Below are positions 57,814 through 64,000 of a stretch of DNA of 64,000 nt, one piece after another. The stretch covers positions 15,229 to 79,228 of the forward strand of contig CAUGTZ010000010.1 of assembly GCA_959602645.1 (NCBI GenBank), in the 5' to 3' direction. The notes beneath the pieces are model-generated. The model saw only the letters and a program-made list of their open reading frames with translations, was not told the origin of the DNA and did no database searches. The stretch's first letter is position 1. The number at the start of each line of letters is the position of its first letter. Made by a program: the position numbers and the translations under genes. This stretch comes from an uncultured Collinsella sp. GTDB taxonomy: Bacteria > Actinomycetota > Coriobacteriia > Coriobacteriales > Coriobacteriaceae.

Positions 57814-60417
57814 CTAATCCTCCTTCTTTGCTACGTTGCCGTTGCTCCAAACGTTATGGGCACGATTGCTGCCGTCGATCCATTTGTCGTTCACACGCGT
57901 GTTCGTGCAGGTGAACGTGGCATCGTTCGCGCTCGATGCAGCGGAGATAGTCGCCTGCGCCTTATCGCCCGGCTGCTTGCCAGGGACGCCGATTTGGTTG
58001 CTGTAGCGCCATGCCCACGCTGAGTCCTCCTCGACGGTGTAGATACCCGCCGGGACCGCAAGCTCGATAGCGCCGGAGTACCAGGCGGAACCGTCCTTCA
58101 GCTGCGCATCCGATGACACCGTTACCTCAACCGTGCGCTCCTCCAAGGCGTTGCCGTCCATGCCGGCCCGGGAAACCTTGAAGCGGAACGTCTTGCCCTT
58201 CGCCCAGCTATCCTGGGTTTGCTTGACGATCTTGAGCGTATGCGTAGCGGCGAAATCGAACACCGCATTGCCATCGCTCTGAGTGCCGTCGCCCGTGAGC
58301 TTGTAGTCCAAACGATTCGTCAGCTCAAACGAGCCCTCGCCTGAACCCGAACTGTAAAGCGAGACATACTTCCCGTTGACAGGCGCAGGAGTCTGGCCAG
58401 GAAGACCATAGCCCACGCGGTCAACGTGCACCGTCAGTTGCGTGCCCATGAAGGGCTTTGCAAAGCAAGCCTTGAACGGCGCCTTATCGCTCTTGTCATC
58501 TATCGTGTTCGCGGCATTGGGATCAAGCAACCACTTGAGCTGCCCGGTCACATTCTTAGGGCTCGCATCGTCCGATGTGTCGTTAGCGACGACCCTATAC
58601 GTCACCGGATACAAATCCATGTTGGCTGTAACCGGTTTACCCTTGAAGTCGCTCCACGCCACAGCTTTGTCGCCATTAACCCACTGCCACTCCAAGAACA
58701 ACTCCTTCAAGCTGCTATCCGCTCGCTCGCCCAGGAATGCGACGATTGCGGAGTAGGCTTCGGGATCGTAGGCCACTTCCTTTGGCTCCATGACGGGTTC
58801 ACCCTTGTCGTCATAGACCGGGTTGCCGTTCTCGTACATCTTGGGCACCTTAACTGTCTGAACAAAGCCGGCATTGCCATCCTGGCCACGCAGAACACTC
58901 GTATCGTTCGGGTCTACCGTAGCGGTGTAGATGACGTTGCCTTCGGTGTCGTGATAGCGCACTTTAAGCGGCGTCTTCTTGTACACCGCAGTGTAGGTCA
59001 CGCTCTCAAAGGGCTCGCTGCCCTCGAGGGGATACTTCTCATCGTCAGTCATCAGGGTGTACTGCCCGTCATTGACATAATCGCGCGACCAGCCGACAAA
59101 GTCGTACTTGGTGCCGTCAATGCCCACAACCTCCTTGACAGCCTTGACCTCAAGAGAGATCTGGTCGCCGGAATCAGTACGGCCGAGACCGCGGACAAGA
59201 GCAGGATTCGCGAGATTTAAGTCGATGTTCGATTGAACGGTAACCAGGCTGGGACGGTAGACCGGGTACAGCTCCATGGGGGCCCTGACCACGGTAGAAG
59301 CACTCACCATGCGGATACCCTCCGACCAAGCGACATAGCCCTTGACAGGTGCCGGCTTGGCTTCCGTCCAGCCCACGAAGGCGTTGAACGCACCTCCTGT
59401 ATCCCTATCGATAGCGCTGACGTCATAAGTGGGCTTCGGGATGCCGCCATCAAGGTTGCCGAGCATATCGCCTTGCTGAGCAACTTTGCCGTCAACATCT
59501 TTGGCATTGAGATGGTACACGACCGCCAACGGCGAATAGTACGCCACAAATGTATAGGCCCCGCCGGGTTCCACCTGATGGGAATACGAGTTATCGCCGT
59601 TAGGTTCGATCTCTTCAACTTCGCCATTCGGAAGCTCAATCTCAACCTTCTGCAACTTATACAGCTCACCGCCTGCTTTATAAACCGGAGTCGTGACGTC
59701 AGGGGTCACCGTTGCCGTAGCAGGGTCGGTGCCCGCGTTGATAACGGGATCGATGTCGTACCTAGGCACATTGACCTTGTCCGTGCCCTTAAAACCGGCG
59801 CGATACAGGTTGGTGGTGTACCTAACATCGTACTTCGCGTACACCGGATAGGCATCCTGCCACTGGGTGACCTTAAAATCTGGTTTCACCAGATACGGTT
59901 CGGCCTTATCCGGGTCAGAAGTGGTGAAGGAATCGCCGGCGACGTCGTAGATATAGTTCCAGACGGCAGAATCCTTCTGGACCTCGGCAGTCGAAATCCA
60001 GCCCAAGAACTTATAACCCGGCACCGCCATCTCCGCATCGGTCGGAGAAGACTCAAGGGTCAAGGGGCTTTCATAAGAACCAGTTAGCCCGTCCTGCGGC
60101 TTTCCTTTTGCCTCAACCGAGGTGTTCACATGCGGGTAGTAATACGTGAACGTCGGATCCGCCCCGTTCACCTTGGCCTGCAGCAAGTTACTCTCATAGC
60201 GCCGCGTGGCAGTCCTCACGACATTATCGCCCTTGTTGTAGAAATTAACGTCCGTGGTAATCATCGCGCGAACGTAGTACTTCTTATCTGTACGCACCAT
60301 GCTCTCGATGGGATTTTTCACATATGTCCAATATTCACCATCGCGCTCAAGCGTCCAGAAATTCAGGCGATAGCGATCATTCACCGGTTTGACCGTTACG
60401 TTCAGCGAAGCCGAAGT
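57814..60417 (-). CDS. Surface protein, C-terminal part after in-frame UAG
   Basis: Continues the reading frame of 60,418-63,276 beyond a TAG. The first 11 codons after the stop (TSASLNVTVKP) lead into NDRYRLNFW without a ribosome site; a GTG at 60384 is the only plausible start. There are InlB-B-type repeats marked by GYKFLGW, FVGW and similar, then a prealbumin- or DUF5979-like domain near the C-terminus (HTLKIVKQTQDSWAKG, VPAGIYTVEED). No sorting signal is present. It has no signal peptide of its own, so it would not be exported as a separate protein. Confidence 0.75.
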   Translation of the reverse strand, partial: TSASLNVTVKPVNDRYRLNFWTLERDGEYWTYVKNPIESMVRTDKKYYVRAMITTDVNFYNKGDNVVRTATRRYESNLLQAKVNGADPTFTYYYPHVNTSVEAKGKPQDGLTGSYESPLTLESSPTDAEMAVPGYKFLGWISTAEVQKDSAVWNYIYDVAGDSFTTSDPDKAEPYLVKPDFKVTQWQDAYPVYAKYDVRYTTNLYRAGFKGTDKVNVPRYDIDPVINAGTDPATATVTPDVTTPVYKAGGELYKLQKVEIELPNGEVEEIEPNGDNSYSHQVEPGGAYTFVAYYSPLAVVYHLNAKDVDGKVAQQGDMLGNLDGGIPKPTYDVSAIDRDTGGAFNAFVGWTEAKPAPVKGYVAWSEGIRMVSASTVVRAPMELYPVYRPSLVTVQSNIDLNLANPALVRGLGRTDSGDQISLEVKAVKEVVGIDGTKYDFVGWSRDYVNDGQYTLMTDDEKYPLEGSEPFESVTYTAVYKKTPLKVRYHDTEGNVIYTATVDPNDTSVLRGQDGNAGFVQTVKVPKMYENGNPVYDDKGEPVMEPKEVAYDPEAYSAIVAFLGERADSSLKELFLEWQWVNGDKAVAWSDFKGKPVTANMDLYPVTYRVVANDTSDDASPKNVTGQLKWLLDPNAANTIDDKSDKAPFKACFAKPFMGTQLTVHVDRVGYGLPGQTPAPVNGKYVSLYSSGSGEGSFELTNRLDYKLTGDGTQSDGNAVFDFAATHTLKIVKQTQDSWAKGKTFRFKVSRAGMDGNALEERTVEVTVSSDAQLKDGSAWYSGAIELAVPAGIYTVEEDSAWAWRYSNQIGVPGKQPGDKAQATISAASSANDATFTCTNTRVNDKWIDGSNRAHNVWSNGNVAKKED

Positions 60418-63276
60418 CTAAGTATCGCTTAGCGTTGCAGCGCCTGGAAAATCGGTATCGGCATAGAGGTTTTTTAGAGTATCGGCTCCCGTATCGTTTT
60501 TAACGTTGTGCGAGTACGCGTTAAGGGGACTCACGACAAGCGTTTCCTTCGTGAAGCGTGTGCCACACGTTTCATAACTATCCTTTATACCGTGGTCAAC
60601 ATGCTCCGGGCCCCAGTGGACGACGTTTTCACGCACGAAGGTACTACCGACGTTTTCCTCAAAGGGCGTTTGATAGCGATTCCAAACGGAACAAAGTAGC
60701 TTGCTGTCCGTAAACTCATGGTTGGTATAAGCCCGAACGTAATAATCCACTCGGTACTCAAAGCGGGCGATGTAGGTATGCGGCGCGGTTAAATCGACAT
60801 CGGCGGGGAGCGTATAGCTGGGATCGCGGCTTACGCGCACCTCGAGCGGGGCATCCTCGGTTCCCTTGTTTTCATACCAACCCAAGAAGCGATAGCCGTC
60901 GGGCAGGGTGCCGTCCTTGGATATAGCATTGCCGGATACATCGAGCACCTGCACGGTATACGCGCTTGTGCCATCTTCTGCAGTCCCAACCTTAACGTAA
61001 GTTTTGCCCACGCCTTCGCGCTTAGTTTTATCATCCGGGTCGTGGCCTTCAAACTCCGTCAGGATGTTCGACACGTAGTCGCTGTACACGGGATAGAAAT
61101 CGGTAGGCCCGACCACGGTGATCTCGCTACCCACAGGATAGAATGCTCCCTTGTTTTTCAGATCAGCCAGCTGAGTAGAGGTGATGGCGGCATAGGCACC
61201 GTTCTTCCCGGCCTCGTTGCTAGGCTGCGAGGTCCAGCCGATAAACGTTGCGCTGTCGGAAAGCCCCTCGCGGTCTGCAGGAGCCGTAGGCGTCACATCC
61301 ACACCGTAGCGATACCAATCAACTGACTTGTCGTGCGCCTCGCCGCTCTGCCACGAGAGCATCTCACCCTTGACGTTATAGAACAGCACCTGCGCCTCGT
61401 ACGAAGCAATAAAGAGGTCGTTGCCCTTAAAGGCCTCGGCCCCCTTCGCGTTATCGGCAGTATAGGTCGACGTTTTGTCGTTTGCCTCGTTCTTCTGGAC
61501 CTGCTTGCCAGCAGCCACAGCATCGGCATCGGTCTTGCCGTCAAACCAGCTGTTGTCTTGTCCAATTCGGTTCACACGCACATCGGACTCGTGGAACCAG
61601 CCCATAAAGCGGTAGCCGCCGTTCGCCTCGCTCAGCCCCGCGGGCTTTGCGGAGGTTTCCTGCCTGAACGTTACCGACGTATCGCCCTGGGCCAAGCCCT
61701 GGGCCGTTCCCGCCAGCACGGCGCTCACGGCAAAGGCGTACGGATCCGAGGTCTTCTGATCAATACCGAGTTTGGTCGCCTCGATTGTCGCGGTGCCCGC
61801 ACCGGGAAAATCGATCGTCGCCTTAACGCTCTGGCCATGCACGGGGATATTCAGTCTGTAGTCCATCGCCCACTCGTTGGCATGCGAACCGCCCAGGGCC
61901 TCATCGTTAGCGGTCGAGCGCATGGTGCCGGCACAGAAGTCGTAGTCGTGCTCCTCCCACAGCTCGCGCGTGGCGTAGCGCCCGTCGTCCCACGGGCCGT
62001 AACCGTCGCCCTTGGTGGTACCGTCGCCGCCAAAAGAGGGGATCTTCTTCTCAGCCGCGGTACCCTGGCTGCTGCCGTTTAGGCTCACGCTCGGCTTAAA
62101 GTAGCATTCGGTAACCGTGGCGTCACCCTTGTTGGCGCGCGCAGCAATACCGCCCAGGTTCACATCGTTTTGAATGATGGGGATCACGGCGATGGGATTG
62201 TACTGACGCGAGCTCAAGTCACCCGCAAAATGGCTGCGAACGAGCTCGTTGCCCTCGGCCGTCAGAATACGACCCGCCAGGCCACCCGTCCATGCGCGCG
62301 TCACGGAGACAACGCCCACGTACGACGCGGCATAGCTGTAGCACTGCGCCGTCGAGAAGCAGTCGATAATCTTGGCGTTACCCGCCATGCAGCCCACAAA
62401 ACCCGAGGCATACACGTTGTTGCCGCCCAGAGCGCCAACAGCCACGTCGTACTTATTGGTGACGTCGGTCATGCCATTCGCGGCAATCGAGCCGTCCTTC
62501 TTGCGCGTAGGTGTAACGCGGCAGTACTCAATCGTCGAATTTGTAACATAGCCGGCAAACGCCGCCATATACAGACCCTCACCGCCGAGCGCCTGCACGC
62601 CCGAGGTCGTATTGTTGACGGCACGGCCGCCACGGACCTCGCAGTTGTAGAGGGTGCAGCCGTCGAGCTCGCCGGCGATGAGACCGCCCTCAAAGCCTGC
62701 GTTGGTAATGAGGTTGAGAGCATTGTTGGCGCAGGTCACGTGCAGCGTGCTCTCCATGACCATAACGTTTTCGAAGCGCGTTTTGACGGCCTTGCCCACG
62801 ATAATGCCACCGCGGAAGTCCGCCCACACGTTGGCGTCCTTGACCAGGAAGTTTTTGATGGTGGCACCGTTGGTCTCGGCAAAAAATCCCGTATCGCGCT
62901 CGGGGTCAAAAGCGTCTTTATCGTAGCTCAGGCCCTCAACGGTGTGGTTTTGACCATCGAACACGCCCTTAAACGGATGCTCCTTGTTGCCAAACGACAG
63001 ATGCTTAACGGTGTGCGAGACAATGGTCTTCATGTCGTCATCATTAAGCACGATATCGTTATCGAGATAAACGCGCCAGCCGGACGTATCGCGCTCACGC
63101 GAAAGCGCCACGTACACCAAAAAGTCGTTCGCGTTTTTGATGTGGTATTCGTTTGTGTTCTCGGGCACGTCCTCGGCATGCACCACCGTTGGCAGCGCCA
63201 TAACGCAGCAAAGGGCAATCGCCGCGACGGCAACTAGCCTGCTAAGCACGCCCCGGTTCATGTTCTTGATCTTCAT
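60418..63276 (-). CDS. Large surface protein, N-terminal part ending at in-frame UAG
   Basis: 952 residues, beginning with a signal peptide (NRGVLSRLVAVAAIALCCVMALPTVVHA). Residues about 45-420 look like a parallel beta-helix with GLUG-like turns (GGLIAGELDGCTLYNCEV). Several InlB-B-type repeats follow (YRFMGWF, ATFIGWTS, YRFLGWYENKG), then the TAG at 60418-60420. The frame stays open for 868 more codons, so the intact gene would encode about 1,820 residues. The stop may be a nonsense mutation, a read-through site or a sequencing error. Confidence 0.78.
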   Translation of the reverse strand: MKIKNMNRGVLSRLVAVAAIALCCVMALPTVVHAEDVPENTNEYHIKNANDFLVYVALSRERDTSGWRVYLDNDIVLNDDDMKTIVSHTVKHLSFGNKEHPFKGVFDGQNHTVEGLSYDKDAFDPERDTGFFAETNGATIKNFLVKDANVWADFRGGIIVGKAVKTRFENVMVMESTLHVTCANNALNLITNAGFEGGLIAGELDGCTLYNCEVRGGRAVNNTTSGVQALGGEGLYMAAFAGYVTNSTIEYCRVTPTRKKDGSIAANGMTDVTNKYDVAVGALGGNNVYASGFVGCMAGNAKIIDCFSTAQCYSYAASYVGVVSVTRAWTGGLAGRILTAEGNELVRSHFAGDLSSRQYNPIAVIPIIQNDVNLGGIAARANKGDATVTECYFKPSVSLNGSSQGTAAEKKIPSFGGDGTTKGDGYGPWDDGRYATRELWEEHDYDFCAGTMRSTANDEALGGSHANEWAMDYRLNIPVHGQSVKATIDFPGAGTATIEATKLGIDQKTSDPYAFAVSAVLAGTAQGLAQGDTSVTFRQETSAKPAGLSEANGGYRFMGWFHESDVRVNRIGQDNSWFDGKTDADAVAAGKQVQKNEANDKTSTYTADNAKGAEAFKGNDLFIASYEAQVLFYNVKGEMLSWQSGEAHDKSVDWYRYGVDVTPTAPADREGLSDSATFIGWTSQPSNEAGKNGAYAAITSTQLADLKNKGAFYPVGSEITVVGPTDFYPVYSDYVSNILTEFEGHDPDDKTKREGVGKTYVKVGTAEDGTSAYTVQVLDVSGNAISKDGTLPDGYRFLGWYENKGTEDAPLEVRVSRDPSYTLPADVDLTAPHTYIARFEYRVDYYVRAYTNHEFTDSKLLCSVWNRYQTPFEENVGSTFVRENVVHWGPEHVDHGIKDSYETCGTRFTKETLVVSPLNAYSHNVKNDTGADTLKNLYADTDFPGAATLSDT

Positions 63277-63279
63277 AGG

Positions 63280-63927
63280 CTAGTTCGCCTCCGGCCAGCC
63301 CGCGACGTCAAGCACGTCGAGGACGGTATCGCTTGCCTGCTGGTTTTTGGCCTGCACGGCCTGAACATCGATATCGAGCCTGAATGAGCCGCCGCGCGCG
63401 GCATCGTGGTAGTCGCCCACAAAGCGCAGCGAGTCCATGAGGCTTTCCGTCATGGCACCGGGGTCGAGCGTGCCGCCACGCCCGGCCAATCCGCGGTAGT
63501 AGTACCACCCATCGCCGCCATCGATCCACGGGGACCCCTCGCCCGCGTTCACATGAAACGCAACGCTGCCCGAAGCATCCGCGCTCGAACCGTCGGGCGC
63601 CACCGACGTCATGCGCAGACGCGCGCGAACGTACTCAGGCTGCGCGCCGACGTTCTCCACGCGCACAATGCGGCTGATGTCAGAACCCCCGGCCTTGGTG
63701 TCGGGATAGTCACCGTGCTCGTTGGGATCAAACGGAATCTCCTCGCCCTGCACGTTGAGGGTGTATTCGCAGACTCGTACCTTCACGCTGCCAAACGATA
63801 GGACGTTGTTCGCCGGAACCATATCAACGGTAAAAGCCAGCGTGCCGCACAGGCACGCCAGGGCCAACAGCGCCATCGCGGCAAGCGCCAAGGTGCGTTT
63901 CTGATTGTCGGAAAGATTGTTGAGCAT
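63280..63927 (-). CDS. SipW-type exported protein (TasA/camelysin-like), copy 2
   Basis: 215 residues from the ATG at 63927; a TTG four codons earlier is possible. The leader KRTLALAAMALLALACLCGTLAFTVDMVPA has the form of a SipW-dependent signal. The mature part has VRVENVGAQPEYVRARLRM and GWYYYRGLAGRGGTLDPG, matching the pattern of the second SipW-type protein. It is the first gene of the operon in this window. No strong ribosome site is visible, and a G9 tract lies 23 bases upstream, so expression may vary. Confidence 0.8.
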   Translation of the reverse strand: MLNNLSDNQKRTLALAAMALLALACLCGTLAFTVDMVPANNVLSFGSVKVRVCEYTLNVQGEEIPFDPNEHGDYPDTKAGGSDISRIVRVENVGAQPEYVRARLRMTSVAPDGSSADASGSVAFHVNAGEGSPWIDGGDGWYYYRGLAGRGGTLDPGAMTESLMDSLRFVGDYHDAARGGSFRLDIDVQAVQAKNQQASDTVLDVLDVAGWPEAN

Positions 63928-63949
63928 TACGTTCGCCAATCGTCGATAA

Positions 63950-63958
63950 GGGGGGGGG
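63950..63958 (-). promoter_or_regulatory. Homopolymer G9 (C9 on the coding strand), possible phase-variable switch
   Basis: Nine consecutive G bases directly upstream of the surface operon. Tracts of this length slip during replication and can alter promoter spacing or, if in a gene, the frame. The sequence ends 42 bases further on, so whether it lies in a leader or in an upstream gene is unknown. Confidence 0.6.
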
Positions 63959-64000
63959 CCGAGATCCCGGCCCGAAAATGGGGATGGGGAGCGGGCCGGG

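Noticed and set aside
60385..60420. Frameshift between the two halves of the large surface protein
   Set aside because: The two halves are in the same frame; the only interruption is one TAG codon.

Overview
The window looks like a chromosomal segment of a high-GC, Gram-positive Coriobacteriia bacterium, most likely Collinsella or a close relative. The basis is high GC with strong GC3 bias, Actinobacteria-type housekeeping genes, several sugar PTS loci, a lipoteichoic-acid-synthase-like sulfatase, an LPXTG-type surface protein, SipW-type exported proteins, and intergenic regions rich in palindromic repeats. The genus is inferred from gene content, not from a search.

Layout. 0.1-6.2 kb (minus strand): glycerol kinase, a TsaC/Sua5 tRNA-modification enzyme, a HicA/HicB toxin-antitoxin pair, and the release-factor pair prfA and prmC separated by a 0.6-kb repeat-rich gap. 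6.5-10.9 kb: a polar amino acid ABC importer with an M20 peptidase. 11-15.9 kb: an aldose-epimerase-like enzyme, a membrane protein, a DUF4143-type ATPase, a palindrome island and an MFS exporter. 16-24.2 kb: two paralogous GH4 phospho-glucosidase plus PTS IICB loci, each with its own RpiR regulator. 24.2-31 kb: a small phosphatase, a cysteine-rich protein, pyridoxamine kinase, then a MarR-regulated heterodimeric ABC exporter. 31-35.6 kb: a LysR regulator divergent from an SDR / OFA-type MFS / Gfo-Idh operon. 35.7-37.9 kb: Tex. 38.0-38.75 kb: a decayed region that I read as the relic of a diversity-generating retroelement (DGR). 38.8-43.9 kb: an ascorbate-type PTS flanked by two transaldolase paralogs, with a divergent DeoR regulator. 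44-47.4 kb: a HAD phosphatase and an RlmKL-like rRNA methyltransferase. 47.5-52.3 kb: a Kdp-like two-component system, a tiny membrane protein and a Kup potassium transporter. 52.4-55.8 kb: a nitroreductase and an LTA-synthase-like protein. 55.8-56.5 kb: a dense repeat island. 56.5-63.9 kb: a surface-protein operon on the minus strand.

The most notable signals lie outside ordinary genes. (1) A 62-bp-period tandem array of palindromic units at 56,062-56,355 sits between two cassettes that share a loop and have long stems which change compensatorily. (2) A roughly 166-bp element occurs at 4,982 and at 26,415; three of its four helices show compensatory base changes, so it is a candidate structured RNA. 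(3) The large surface-protein gene is one continuous reading frame interrupted by a single in-frame UAG, and its operon is headed by a G9 tract. (4) An Avd-like gene fragment lies next to a variable-region-like C-terminus with a DGR-like codon pattern. (5) Several families of dispersed palindromes are present, one of them embedded in the peptidase coding sequence.

The metabolic picture is a saccharolytic gut anaerobe that imports alpha-glucosides and an ascorbate-like sugar by PTS, scavenges amino acids or peptides, and presents regulated surface structures.
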